Part shown: positions 45,292-54,342 of the stretch, piece by piece
Layout: every line of letters starts with the position of its first letter
Position numbering within the stretch: the stretch's first letter is position 1
NCBI RefSeq assembly: GCF_029635795.1
Contig: NZ_CP114280.1
Coordinates: forward strand, 1,984,001 to 2,048,000
Direction: 5' to 3'
Length of the DNA stretch: 64,000 bases
Origin: Dickeya lacustris
GTDB taxonomy: Bacteria; Pseudomonadota; Gammaproteobacteria; Enterobacterales; Enterobacteriaceae
The notes under the pieces: generated by a model
Told to the model about the DNA's origin: nothing
The model's input: the letters and a program-made list of their open reading frames with translations, nothing else
The model's database searches: none
Position numbers and translations under genes: made by a program

Positions 45292-46191
45292 ATGTCTGCA
45301 ATTATCACCTCTGTCTATGGCGGCAATGGTGGAAGCCCGTTCATACATAAAGTTGTTTACAAACTTGGCCTGCGAACCGGCAGCCGTGTTGATCAAATAC
45401 AGATTAATGACGAGAATCACGGCGGGAACGGTGGCAGTGCTTTAGGTGCGATTACCCTTGGAAATAATGAATATATTAACCGGGTTGACCTACGTTCAGG
45501 CTCCGAAATAGATTACGTGAAATTTACCACCAACAAAGGCACAAGCCTTGGCGGTGGCGGCAACGGCGGTGGGGCACATGTTTTAGAGAACGTGCGCGTT
45601 CTTTATATCGGTGGCCGTTCCGGTTCGCGGGTTGATGCGCTCGATATCACCTATGTTAAAGATTATGTGCCATCAAAAGTCGTTGCAGAAAAAGTCGGTT
45701 TTATTCTCAGTTATGTTGCACCGTTTACAGAGCTGGAAGAATATACCGACTCACATCAGAAAACTGTCGATAGTTATAAGCAAGTCACCGAACATATGCT
45801 AGACCAAAAATATAGCGCCAGCGTACAAGGCGAATATTATGTCAAAGTATCGACCTCGACCGACATCGAAATAAAAGACACCAATTTAACGACAATTGAA
45901 TCCGAGCTGACCCGGGAGCTGCAACACAGCATCAAAAAGACCACCAAAGTTCCTGAGAATTATGTCGGTATTACTGTGGTGAGCGGTACAATTTTACTCG
46001 GTGAAGATAATAATTACTGGATGCACCCCAGCACTGAGCCCTCTTATTCCGTTATCAAACAGACTGATTATACCAACATGCTGAATCACTATGATTTAAC
46101 CGGTGAGCTGTATACTCAAATGCCCGAGCTGAAGAAATATAAAAAAGTGCAAAACGGTTTCGTTTTTTATGCGGAAACCGTGCAGGAATAA
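45292..46191 (+). CDS. Griffithsin/jacalin-type lectin fused to a C-terminal domain, possible pore-forming toxin
   Basis: 299 residues, no signal peptide. Residues ~8-125 are a beta-prism lectin with three internal repeats. GGNGG loops lie at 10-14 and 44-48, with a third at 89-93. Each is followed by an R-S/T-G-S-x-V/I-D motif (RTGSRVD 28-34, RSGSEID 68-74, RSGSRVD 109-115). The three loops and three Asp residues are the arrangement of the mannose sites in griffithsin. Residues ~126-299 form a second domain, rich in alternating beta pattern and Ser/Thr (YYVKVSTSTDIEIKDTNLTT), which I do not recognise. Jacalin-type domains joined to aerolysin-like pore-formers are known, so that is one reading, not a proof. 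Strong ribosome-binding site (AAGGAGCGCAAC). AT-rich surroundings suggest transfer. Confidence 0.85.
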   Translation: MSAIITSVYGGNGGSPFIHKVVYKLGLRTGSRVDQIQINDENHGGNGGSALGAITLGNNEYINRVDLRSGSEIDYVKFTTNKGTSLGGGGNGGGAHVLENVRVLYIGGRSGSRVDALDITYVKDYVPSKVVAEKVGFILSYVAPFTELEEYTDSHQKTVDSYKQVTEHMLDQKYSASVQGEYYVKVSTSTDIEIKDTNLTTIESELTRELQHSIKKTTKVPENYVGITVVSGTILLGEDNNYWMHPSTEPSYSVIKQTDYTNMLNHYDLTGELYTQMPELKKYKKVQNGFVFYAETVQE

Positions 46192-46335
46192 TCCCCTTCA
46201 TGCCAACACCCCTCGGATGAAGACGGTTCGGTTGACCGCATCCGTCTTCGCTCCGGGTTAGGTTTATGCCTGTCAGGCGGCGCAACAACAGCGCGGCTGA
46301 CAGGCTTCGCCAACATTCAATGCGGCCACAGGCGC

Positions 46336-47721
46336 TCAACGCGGCGACAAGCGCGCAATGCGTTGCCCGCTCACCAGCGCTGCCAGCGCCGCAAAGCTGC
46401 CTGCGGCCAGCAATGCCACCTGAGTCCCCTGTGTACTGAACAGGTTAAACATCAGCGCCACCAGCGCTGCACCACTGGTCTGTCCGACCAGACGCGCAGT
46501 ACCCAGCATACCGCTGGCCCCACCGCTACGATGGCGCGGTGCCGCACTGATAATGGTGTGATTATTGGGTGACTGAAATAAACCAAACCCCGCGCCGCAC
46601 AGCATCATACGCAACGCAATATCCCAGTAGCCGGGCGAAGCAGGCAGCCAGGCCAGCGAGTAGAGCCCCAGTGAAAACATCATCAGGCCAAGCGTACATA
46701 ACACACCGGCATTCACCCGTTCAATCAGTCGGCCCGCCAGCGGAGCGATGACGACCGTCGCCAGCGGCCAGGGCGTCAATAACATTCCGGTTTCAATTTC
46801 ATTGAGGTGCAACACGTGCTGGAAATAAAACGGCAGCGATACCATCGCCAGCATCTGCGCGCAAAATGAACCGATAGACGTGGCAACAGAGAGTGCAAAT
46901 ACCGGGATTTTCAACAAATCAACCGGTAACAGCGGCGATTGTTGACCAAGCTGGCTGCGAAAAAAGTAAAGGCCAATCAGTAACGCCAGCAATAGCTCAC
47001 CCAGCGTCAGCCAGCCGCTCTGCTGTTGGGCAAAACCGCCGAGTGCGATAAAGAACAGCCCAAACGTGAGTGCGTTGAGCAACGCGCCCGTCGTATCAAA
47101 ACGTTGCGCTTTTAGCCCCTCATTACGCGGTAAGAAGCGCCAGCCCAATCCCCATGCGACAAGACCAAACGGCACATTGATGGCAAACAGCCATTGCCAT
47201 GACGCGACACTCAAAATACCGGCGGCAAGCGTTGGCCCCGCCGCGCTCGACACCGCCACCACCAGCGAATTAATCGCCATGCCACGCCCAAGCTTATCTT
47301 TGGGGTAGATGAGCCGAATCAGCGCGGTGTTCACACTCATCAACGCCGCCCCCGCCAACCCTTGCAGGATGCGGGCAATCGTCAGCGTCGTCAGAGAATC
47401 AGACAAGGCGCAAATGAGCGAGGTCAGCGTAAACAGCACCAATCCAACCAAATAAATACGGCGATAGCCGATGCGGTCGCCCAGTGACGAAAGTGACAGT
47501 AACGTCATGGTTATCGCCAATTGATAGGCGTTGACTATCCAGATAGATGACGCCGGGCTGGCGTTAAAATCAGCCGCGATACTCGGCAGCGCCACGTTTA
47601 CAATCGCGCCATCGAGCACCGCCATGGCAATACCGAAGGCAATGGTCAGCACTGCACCGATACGCGCAGGCATTGGCAAACCGTCCGCAGCCACGGAGGA
47701 AGCCTGTGAAGACGTTGTCAT
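46336..47721 (-). CDS. MFS exporter, DHA2 (14-helix) family, SmvA-like
   Basis: Integral membrane proton antiporter of 461 residues with about 14 membrane helices. N-terminal VLDGAIVNVALPSIAADFNASPASSIWIVNAYQL (motif D1) and SLGDRIGYRRIYLVG (motif A), later WQWLFAINVPFG and GMLGTARLVGQTSG. This pattern fits DHA2 exporters of cationic drugs such as methyl viologen (SmvA) and relatives. Start set at ATG 47721 (MTTSSQ); a TTG six codons upstream has no ribosome-binding site. No regulator gene is adjacent. Confidence 0.88.
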   Translation of the reverse strand: MTTSSQASSVAADGLPMPARIGAVLTIAFGIAMAVLDGAIVNVALPSIAADFNASPASSIWIVNAYQLAITMTLLSLSSLGDRIGYRRIYLVGLVLFTLTSLICALSDSLTTLTIARILQGLAGAALMSVNTALIRLIYPKDKLGRGMAINSLVVAVSSAAGPTLAAGILSVASWQWLFAINVPFGLVAWGLGWRFLPRNEGLKAQRFDTTGALLNALTFGLFFIALGGFAQQQSGWLTLGELLLALLIGLYFFRSQLGQQSPLLPVDLLKIPVFALSVATSIGSFCAQMLAMVSLPFYFQHVLHLNEIETGMLLTPWPLATVVIAPLAGRLIERVNAGVLCTLGLMMFSLGLYSLAWLPASPGYWDIALRMMLCGAGFGLFQSPNNHTIISAAPRHRSGGASGMLGTARLVGQTSGAALVALMFNLFSTQGTQVALLAAGSFAALAALVSGQRIARLSPR

Positions 47722-47943
47722 ATTCAAGATAGCATCCAAAAAAACAGACGAAAAAGGGGGTGGTTACACGTTATTGCTGCGCGTGTTGTTGTTCCGCTAC
47801 CCTACTGGGTTTAAACCGATGAAGCAATTGATGCAAAACGCAATTTGTGCGCTATCGGGTTGATGAGCGCCATGATTTTTTCTGCCTGACCTGGCATAGT
47901 TAACACCTGCTAATAACGTCTTGTGTTAACGAACAGGAATAAC

Positions 47944-48726
47944 ATGGCCGCGACTTCACGCTGGACGCGCGAACAGCTGTTGATTGCCTTTACACTCTAC
48001 AGCCAGTTACCGTTCGGCAAACTGCACGCCCGTAACGCCGACATTAAACACTATGCTGCGCTTATCGGCAGAACCCCTGCGGCACTGGCGATGAAGCTGG
48101 TGAATCTTGCCAGCCTCGACCCGATGATTATCGAGTCAGGCCGCAGTGGGCTCACACAGGTCTCAAAAATGGACCGGGAGCTGTGGCAGGAGATGGACTG
48201 CGATCCCGATGCCTTCGAACGGCAATGCCAACAGGCGATGGCGGCGCTACTCCCGTCAGATGCCGCTATGCGCTACGCACCATCGGCCCAGGAAACGCCT
48301 GCCGATTATTACGGCCAGGAGCGCCAGCGCACGGTCAATACCCGCATCGGCCAGCAACTGTTTCGTAAACGGGTATTGAGCGCTTATCACGAGCGTTGCT
48401 GCATTACCGGGCTTGAGGAGCCTGCGTTACTCATCGCCAGCCACATTGTGCCGTGGCGCGAAGCGCCGGAACACCGGCTTGACCCCAGCAACGGCCTGTG
48501 CCTTTCTGCCCTGCACGACAAGGCTTTTGATATCGGCCTGATTGCAGTTAACGATAATCTGGAACTGCTGCTATCGCCGCAGTTAAAAAAACGCAAAAAT
48601 TCGGCAACCGCTGACTTATTCGCGGCTTACGAAGGCAAACCGCTGCAATTACCTGCGCAGGCGTGTTATATGCCTAACCCGGCCCATTTGCGTTATCACC
48701 GTGAACATATCTTCGTAAAACGCTAA
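47944..48726 (+). CDS. HNH endonuclease domain protein
   Basis: 260 residues. The N-terminal ~90 residues (WTREQLLIAFTLYSQLPFGKLHARN...) are found in solitary HNH proteins of the restriction-endonuclease-like group. The C-terminal HNH fold contains CCITG, then ASHIVPWREAPEHRLDPSNGLCLSALHDKAFD; the His-Asn-His metal/catalytic residues are within HIVPW, NGLCL and HDKAFD. Start ATG 47944, with CAGGAATA upstream. No methyltransferase or other restriction subunit adjoins it, so a stand-alone defence or nicking nuclease is possible but unproven. Confidence 0.88.
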   Translation: MAATSRWTREQLLIAFTLYSQLPFGKLHARNADIKHYAALIGRTPAALAMKLVNLASLDPMIIESGRSGLTQVSKMDRELWQEMDCDPDAFERQCQQAMAALLPSDAAMRYAPSAQETPADYYGQERQRTVNTRIGQQLFRKRVLSAYHERCCITGLEEPALLIASHIVPWREAPEHRLDPSNGLCLSALHDKAFDIGLIAVNDNLELLLSPQLKKRKNSATADLFAAYEGKPLQLPAQACYMPNPAHLRYHREHIFVKR

Positions 48727-49142
48727 CAGCCTGAGGCTGTTGGCAACTAGCGAGGTGGCCTTGTGAAGGGTGAAGTTTGTTAGGTCAGTGAATAAATTTC
48801 TTGGCTGCTGCTTCATGACACGTGCGACCTTCGGCGTTCGCCTTCGTGGTTCGGACTTGCGCTACGTCGATGTGGCTCACCCGGCGACGTCGGCCACCAT
48901 CGCGCCGTTTTTGACGCGGCAAAGAGGCGTCGCCCTGAACTTCATGCGTTTGTCAGCCGTCTGACCTTGTTTTTGTGCGCCTTTAAGGATGTCAGATTAA
49001 GCCCATTATTATTAGACAGGCTAATAATATATTAAATTTATTGATTGGCCTTATAATAAAAACCCCGCCATTATCCCCGCTGTGCCGCAACAGCATGCAC
49101 TGTTCACCCCTGTCCGTCTTATCGCTTTAGAGATAGCCAATC
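48727..49142. other. Intergenic region
   Basis: About 416 bp between the HNH gene and the LysE-like gene. A small hairpin (ACAGCCT-g-AGGCTGT, 48726-48740) follows the HNH stop. An open frame at 48770-48964 has no ribosome-binding site or recognisable similarity. The last 150 bp are AT-rich and could contain the promoter of the exporter gene. Confidence 0.5.
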
Positions 49143-49784
49143 ATGTCGATACCTGTTTTTATTACCGGCTTTATGAGCAGCGCTGGCCTTATTGTTGCCA
49201 TCGGCGCCCAGAACTCCTTCGTGCTGCGTCAGGGTATGCGCAGGGAACATATATTCTGGGTCAGTTCGGTGTGTTTTTTATGCGACATGCTATTAATGAC
49301 GCTTGGCGTACTGGGGCTGGGTAAAATGATTAACGACAGCCTGCCCGCCCTCATCACCCTGACGCTGGCGGGGGTTATCTTTTTGCTGTGGTATGGGTAT
49401 AACGCGCTGAAAAGCGCCTGGCGCGGCAACCATCAACTGACGCTTGCCACCAGCGCTGAAAGCCTGCGGCAGCGCCGAACCGTTATCGGTGCGACGCTTG
49501 CCGTCAGCTTGCTCAATCCCCATGTTTATCTCGACACCGTGGCAATTATCGGCGGCATCTCTTCGGCTATCGCCCCGGAATTGAAGCTGTTTTATCTGGC
49601 CGGAGCCATCAGCGCCTCAGGGCTTTGGTTTTACACCATTGGCTACACCGCCGCCGCCTGCTCACGCTATTTCGCCAAACCCGTGACATGGCGCATTATC
49701 GACAGCCTGATTGGTTGTTACATGATAATCATGGCGTTGCAGCTGTGCCGCTTTTTGTACCAGACATCATCCCTGCACGCCTAA
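49143..49784 (+). CDS. LysE/ArgO-family amino-acid exporter
   Basis: Inner-membrane exporter of 213 residues with five to six helices. Family motifs: SAGLIVAIGAQNSFVLRQGMRREH near the N-terminus and AVSLLNPHVYLDT in the middle, as in ArgO and LysE. Substrate probably lysine/arginine-type basic amino acids, but the sequence alone does not separate ArgO from other members. ATG at 49143. Convergent with the unknown gene at 49790 (5 bp between stops). Confidence 0.88.
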   Translation: MSIPVFITGFMSSAGLIVAIGAQNSFVLRQGMRREHIFWVSSVCFLCDMLLMTLGVLGLGKMINDSLPALITLTLAGVIFLLWYGYNALKSAWRGNHQLTLATSAESLRQRRTVIGATLAVSLLNPHVYLDTVAIIGGISSAIAPELKLFYLAGAISASGLWFYTIGYTAAACSRYFAKPVTWRIIDSLIGCYMIIMALQLCRFLYQTSSLHA

Positions 49785-49789
49785 TGGGA

Positions 49790-50593
49790 TTATTTACCGC
49801 CAGCATAAGTGGCGGCCCCCATCGCGCTGACGTAGACATTATGCGCCTGACCGGTGTGTTTCATCGCCAGCCAGAAAGACGGCTCTGCTACCAGCATCGA
49901 TAGAGGACGCCACTGCAATGCAGTCTTATCAGACTCAGCAGAGCGATATAAACCGAACCAGCCGTCAAACCCGGTCTTGTCGGCAACCGGAGCCAATGCA
50001 ACCACCGTGGTTTCAGGCTGGCCGAACAGCTGTAGCATCCGTTCCAGCCAGCCAATTAATTGCGCGTGTGATAGCGCTTCCCCGGCGTGGCCGTGTAACA
50101 CCCCGGCATACAGGCAAACCGGCTGGGGTTTCAGCTCCAAAAATTGGCTCGCGGACAGCGCTTTCCCGGTCAGGTGTGTATCGTCCCACCCTTGCGCAGC
50201 GGTGCGCAGGGTTTGTGCATCGCTGGCGGCGAAGAGATCCAGCCCCAGCAACAGGTAATGGCGCTCATCCAGAGGATGCGGCTCAGAGGCTATCACCGGC
50301 AAAGCAAGGTCGGCACCTGACAGCCACTCAGGAGTAAACGCCTCTTTTTCTGAGAAAATTTTCTCAATCTGATGAATGTTTTGCCGGGCATTGAAGTCAC
50401 AGCGGTAGAGAATATCGAAAAAAGTTTCCCCTTCAATCTCACGCGTCATCACTGAAGGAGGCACCGGCATCGACAATGCCAGCGTATTTAACAAATCCGG
50501 TAAGTAGCGCAACGCCGCCACTTCGGTATCGGTGCTCTCGCTACGTACCCAGGACTTACGTCGGTACTGCTCTTTTATATGGTAGCCTTTCAT
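49790..50593 (-). CDS. Hypothetical protein, function unknown
   Basis: A soluble protein of 267 residues with a clear start: ATG 50593 preceded by GGGAGGAACACC. An open extension of 56 residues upstream has no ribosome-binding site and reads as low-quality sequence. No signal peptide or membrane helix in the chosen form. It contains MTREIEGETFFDILYRCDF and later QPVCLYAGVLHGHAGEALSHAQLIGWLERM; I do not recognise a family. Its upstream neighbour is a membrane protein gene on the same strand, 220 bp away; the two might be co-expressed. Confidence 0.8.
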   Translation of the reverse strand: MKGYHIKEQYRRKSWVRSESTDTEVAALRYLPDLLNTLALSMPVPPSVMTREIEGETFFDILYRCDFNARQNIHQIEKIFSEKEAFTPEWLSGADLALPVIASEPHPLDERHYLLLGLDLFAASDAQTLRTAAQGWDDTHLTGKALSASQFLELKPQPVCLYAGVLHGHAGEALSHAQLIGWLERMLQLFGQPETTVVALAPVADKTGFDGWFGLYRSAESDKTALQWRPLSMLVAEPSFWLAMKHTGQAHNVYVSAMGAATYAGGK

Positions 50594-50813
50594 GGTGTTC
50601 CTCCCGCCAATAAATGTCCTCACACCATAATTCGGCACGGCGGAATTCTCTTCGGTGGTACAGCGGGAAAAACAGGCAAGGGCTCGGAGATGCGCTGGTG
50701 GCAGGTAAATGATTGCTGAGGCATAGACAACGAACAGGCATGACACTGGCGTGATGAACACCGATTTCCATCAAGCCAGTCAATTTATTCACTTTAGATA
50801 AAATGTACCGCCA

Positions 50814-51383
50814 TCAAAAAAGATCGCTTCGGGTAAAAAACGGTCCAAAAATGTGCTCTATATGAACCGTCATACCTTCATCATCCAAAGAGCGCTTATT
50901 AATTTCATCACCACTTTCATCATAGATATAGCTATGAAAACCGGGGCCATAATCAGTAGATTCCAATATCATGGATTTATCCGATGATGTATTATTAGAG
51001 CGAATCTTCATAATATAGTAAGGATATAATATGGCGACATGAATCGTGTCCATTTCTCCCACAGAAATAATGAGAACAATCACAGACACCAAAAACAAAC
51101 CCATATCGGCAGCGGCCTTGGCAAACAGGCCAGAAAAAATGGTAAACAATAATTGGATTAGCCGGACTACAACCCATATCAGAAGAATAAAAGACAAGAA
51201 TAAAGTTAGCACCGCTCCGGGATAAAAAGAGAGAATAAAACCAATCGAAAACATCAGTGCCGAGTCACGAACAAAACGCCGCGTATAGGCTGATTTAAAT
51301 GGAAGTAACTTCATGATAATAATCAACAGCGCCTTACTCAGAAAGAATAAGAGAAACATGAACGATAGCTGTTGATAAGTCAA
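50814..51383 (-). CDS. Hypothetical membrane protein
   Basis: 189 residues. N-terminal ~115 residues are mostly hydrophobic with three to four likely membrane helices (FMFLLFFLSKALLIIIMKLL, ALMFSIGFILSFYPGAVLTLFLSFILLIWVVV, MGLFLVSVIVLIISVGEM), followed by a soluble, acidic C-terminal tail (SLDDEGMTVHIEHIFGPFF). The best start is a TTG at 51383, with GAGGG upstream; an ATG at 51359 is the alternative. AT-richer than its neighbours. Not recognised; small membrane proteins like this are sometimes immunity proteins, but no toxin gene is evident beside it. Confidence 0.7.
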   Translation of the reverse strand: MTYQQLSFMFLLFFLSKALLIIIMKLLPFKSAYTRRFVRDSALMFSIGFILSFYPGAVLTLFLSFILLIWVVVRLIQLLFTIFSGLFAKAAADMGLFLVSVIVLIISVGEMDTIHVAILYPYYIMKIRSNNTSSDKSMILESTDYGPGFHSYIYDESGDEINKRSLDDEGMTVHIEHIFGPFFTRSDLF

Positions 51384-51538
51384 ACCGACCCTCGAATCTT
51401 GCCAGAAAAAACCAATCGAACATCCACCCCCATTAGTTCGTCATTTTTTAGCGCGTCAAATCAGGAGAAAATAGGGTAATACCGGAATGTTTGCGCGAAA
51501 GAATGGCGGGGCTCAGGCGAAAAAACAGCGATACACAC

Positions 51539-52006
51539 TCAAGGGATCGAGAACGTGACGGTGGCAGCCTGCGTGCCGAGACTCTGCGCCAGCATCTGCG
51601 GCGCGATGACCTTGCCAAGCGGAGTATAGCGATAGGATGTAGGAAAGGTGGCATAGAACAACACCAGCGTTTTTGAGCCGTACAGCATCAAATCGCCTTG
51701 CTGAATCAGGCCCGGAGCCTGCGGGTTTATCGGTAAGGGGTCGGCCAGGTCGATGAATTTTTCATTGCCATTCAACTCCGCCATGTGGAGCGTGAGCGGC
51801 AACTGTTTTAGCCAGGCCGTCACCGCCGGATTATCGTATAACTCAACGTCAAATATTTGCTGATGAATCGTCATTTTCACTCGCATGGTATTTTCCTTTA
51901 TCGATGCATCCGGCTGATGGCCTAACGGTGCGGCATCACTGCAATAAAGATACCCGCTGGAGAACAGGGCCATCAACGTCACAATAGCCGGTCGCCAATA
52001 TTGCAT
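51539..52006 (-). CDS. Exported cyclophilin-like domain protein
   Basis: 155 residues. N-terminal signal or anchor (MQYWRPAIVTLMALFSSGYLYC; a Cys is available for a lipid anchor, though the lipobox is imperfect). The domain RVKMTIHQQIFDVELYDNPAVTAWLKQLPLTLHMAELNGNEKF followed by GDLMLYGSKTLVLFYATFPTSYRYTPLGKV is the small bacterial cyclophilin-like fold (Cyclophil_like2 type). It does not carry the classical prolyl-isomerase catalytic residues. GGAGCTTAACC precedes the ATG. Co-directional with the hydrolase gene whose stop lies about 75 bp upstream, and with yahK before it. Confidence 0.85.
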   Translation of the reverse strand: MQYWRPAIVTLMALFSSGYLYCSDAAPLGHQPDASIKENTMRVKMTIHQQIFDVELYDNPAVTAWLKQLPLTLHMAELNGNEKFIDLADPLPINPQAPGLIQQGDLMLYGSKTLVLFYATFPTSYRYTPLGKVIAPQMLAQSLGTQAATVTFSIP

Positions 52007-52082
52007 GGTTAAGCTCCAGAGTATGTATTACCGCAAGCATCAGGCCGCCTTCTTCCGGCGGCCTGACATCACACTAATATTA

Positions 52083-53111
52083 TTACTTTAGATTAGCTTT
52101 AAAGAACGAGGTCAATTTCGCAAATGGAATTAAGCCGGTTCTATCATAGAGGTCAACGTGGCCCGCACCCGGTACGATATACAGCTCTTTCGGCTGGGCT
52201 GCGCGTTTATACGCATCCTCGCTAAATTCTTTCGAGTGGGCGTTATCGCCGGTAATAAACAGCATCGGACGCGGTGAAATAGTTTCAATATCGTTAAACG
52301 GATAGAAATTCATGAATTTCACGTTGCTGGTCAGTGTCGGGTGCGTTGTCACCTGCGGTGACGAACCTTTCGGTGTAAATTCACCGCGCGGCGTGCGATA
52401 AAAATCATAAAACTCTTTTTGCACATCGGGTGTATCGGCCTCAATTTTATGCACCGTACCGCCGGTATATTTAATCGCGCCGCCGGTAAATTCGGCATAA
52501 CGCTGTTCGGCTGCCTCAGCAATAATTTGCTTACGTTGCGCCAGCGTTAAAGAGTGGTGCAGCGCATTGCGGTTCGCCGACCCCATATCATACATACTCA
52601 CCGTCGCTATCGCTTTCATGCGCGGGTCAATCTTGGCGGCACTGATGGCAAAACTGCCGCTGCCGCAGATGCCCAGCACGCCAATACGGTTGCGATCGAT
52701 AAATTCACGCGTACCAAGATAGTCAACGGCAGCGCTAAACGCCTCTGCGTAAAGGTCGGGCGCAACGGCATTACGCGGCTGCCCGTCACTCTCTCCCCAG
52801 AACGAAAGGTCGATAGCCAGCGTCACGAAGCCTTGCTCTGCCAGCTTCTGGGCATACAGGTTCGAGCTCTGCTCTTTGACGGCTCCCATGGGATGGCCGA
52901 CGATAATCGCCGGATGCCTGCTCGCCTGATTAAGCCCTTTCGGCATAAACAGATTGCCGGTGACAGTCATCTGATACTGGTTTTTAAAGCTTACCGTTTG
53001 TTGGGTAACGCTATCGCTTTTATAAAAATTATCCGCGCCATTCGACATATCAGCGGCGCTCACGGCAGAGGTCGTGAACAACAGACCAAACAACAGGGGC
53101 AACGTTCTCAT
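52083..53111 (-). CDS. Exported alpha/beta hydrolase with a Cys nucleophile motif
   Basis: 342 residues. Signal peptide MRTLPLLFGLLFTTSAVSA. Alpha/beta hydrolase fold with HPAIIVGHPMGAVKEQSS (oxyanion region), GVLGICGSGSFAISA (nucleophile elbow G-x-C-x-G, Cys instead of Ser, as in dienelactone-hydrolase-type enzymes), ITGDNAHSKEFSED (acid) and GAGHVDLYD (His). Substrate unknown. Between yahK and the cyclophilin-like gene on the same strand, only 21 bp after yahK, so probably one operon. Confidence 0.88.
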   Translation of the reverse strand: MRTLPLLFGLLFTTSAVSAADMSNGADNFYKSDSVTQQTVSFKNQYQMTVTGNLFMPKGLNQASRHPAIIVGHPMGAVKEQSSNLYAQKLAEQGFVTLAIDLSFWGESDGQPRNAVAPDLYAEAFSAAVDYLGTREFIDRNRIGVLGICGSGSFAISAAKIDPRMKAIATVSMYDMGSANRNALHHSLTLAQRKQIIAEAAEQRYAEFTGGAIKYTGGTVHKIEADTPDVQKEFYDFYRTPRGEFTPKGSSPQVTTHPTLTSNVKFMNFYPFNDIETISPRPMLFITGDNAHSKEFSEDAYKRAAQPKELYIVPGAGHVDLYDRTGLIPFAKLTSFFKANLK

Positions 53112-53132
53112 AACAGTGTCCTCAGTGGGGAA

Positions 53133-54182
53133 TTACGCCGTCAATGTGGCGTTATCAATAACAAACCGATATGTCACATCACCTCTAAGCATGCGCTCAT
53201 AGGCTTGGTTGATATGATCGGCACGAATCAGCTCTATCTCGGCCACAATTCCGTGCTCGGCGCAAAAATCGAGCATCTCCTGTGTTTCAGGGATGCCGCC
53301 AATCATCGAGCCAGCAATCGAACGGCGTTTGAAAATCAGGTTAAAGACTTCAGGTGAGTCATGCGGCGAGGCGGGTGCGCCAACCAGCGTCATGGTGCCA
53401 TCACGTTTTAATAAGGCGGTGAATGCATCAAGGTTATGCGGTGCTGCCACAGTGTTGATAATTAAATCAAAACTCGCAGCGTGGGCAGCCATTTCAGCGC
53501 CATCACGCGACACCACCACCTCATCGGCCCCCAGCGCTATTGCGGCATCGCGTTTCGCCGCAGAAGTGGTGAAAGCCACCACATAGGCTCCCATCGCATG
53601 GGCCAGCTTCACGCCCATATGCCCAAGCCCGCCAATCCCGACGATACCGACTTTTTTACCCGGGCCCGCCTGCCAATGGCGCAATGGCGAGTAGGTGGTG
53701 ATCCCCGCACACAGCAGCGGCGCAACGGCAGCCAGTTGTTCCTGTGGGTGGCGAATACGCAGCACATAGCGCTCATGCACCACGATTTGCTGGGAATATC
53801 CGCCAAGCGTATGCCCCGGCGTATCCGGGGTCGGCGCGTTGTACGTCCCGACCATATGGTCACAGTAGTTCTCCAGCCCATCGTGGCAGTCATCACACTG
53901 CTTGCAGCTATCGACAATACAGCCCACGCCAACCAGATCGCCGGTCGCAAACCCCTGTACCTGCTCGCCGGTCGCTAACACACGCCCCACGATTTCGTGG
54001 CCGGGAACACAGGGGTAACGCGTCCCTGCCCATTCGGCGCGCACCTGATGCAAATCAGAGTGGCAGACGCCGCAATAGGCAATCTCAATCCTGACATCGT
54101 GCGGGCCAGGCTCACGACGGCTAATCTCCATCATTTGCAGCGGTTGCGTACTGGAATACGCGCCAATGGCCTTAATTTTCAT
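53133..54182 (-). CDS. yahK: Zinc-dependent alcohol dehydrogenase YahK (NADPH aldehyde reductase)
   Basis: 349 residues, same length as E. coli YahK and near-identical in pattern (MKIKAIGAYSSTQPLQ...). Catalytic zinc site CGVCHSDLHQ and the partner His/Cys, structural zinc lobe CIVDSCKQCDDCHDGLENYC, Rossmann motif GIGGLGHMGVKLA. YahK reduces a range of aldehydes with NADPH. ATG at 54182 with a short AGGAG-like site. Divergent from a LysR regulator gene (160 bp), which probably controls it. Confidence 0.93.
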   Translation of the reverse strand: MKIKAIGAYSSTQPLQMMEISRREPGPHDVRIEIAYCGVCHSDLHQVRAEWAGTRYPCVPGHEIVGRVLATGEQVQGFATGDLVGVGCIVDSCKQCDDCHDGLENYCDHMVGTYNAPTPDTPGHTLGGYSQQIVVHERYVLRIRHPQEQLAAVAPLLCAGITTYSPLRHWQAGPGKKVGIVGIGGLGHMGVKLAHAMGAYVVAFTTSAAKRDAAIALGADEVVVSRDGAEMAAHAASFDLIINTVAAPHNLDAFTALLKRDGTMTLVGAPASPHDSPEVFNLIFKRRSIAGSMIGGIPETQEMLDFCAEHGIVAEIELIRADHINQAYERMLRGDVTYRFVIDNATLTA

Positions 54183-54342
54183 TGCATGGACTCCTCAATG
54201 GCATGGTTACACGCCCGGGTCTGTACCCGGTTACACGCTGTTTTCCTGCTGAAAATCTTACACGGCGGGTGTATCCTGACTAGCTAATGAATACTTAATA
54301 GGCTTATAAGCAAGGGTTATTAATGGGCATGCTGGGGGCTGG

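Noticed and set aside
48770..48964. 64-codon ORF after the HNH gene
   Set aside because: No ribosome-binding site, no similarity, overlaps nothing conserved; treated as intergenic.
48985..49142. Lysine riboswitch in front of the LysE-like exporter
   Set aside because: The leader is short and AT-rich and has none of the conserved L-box segments.
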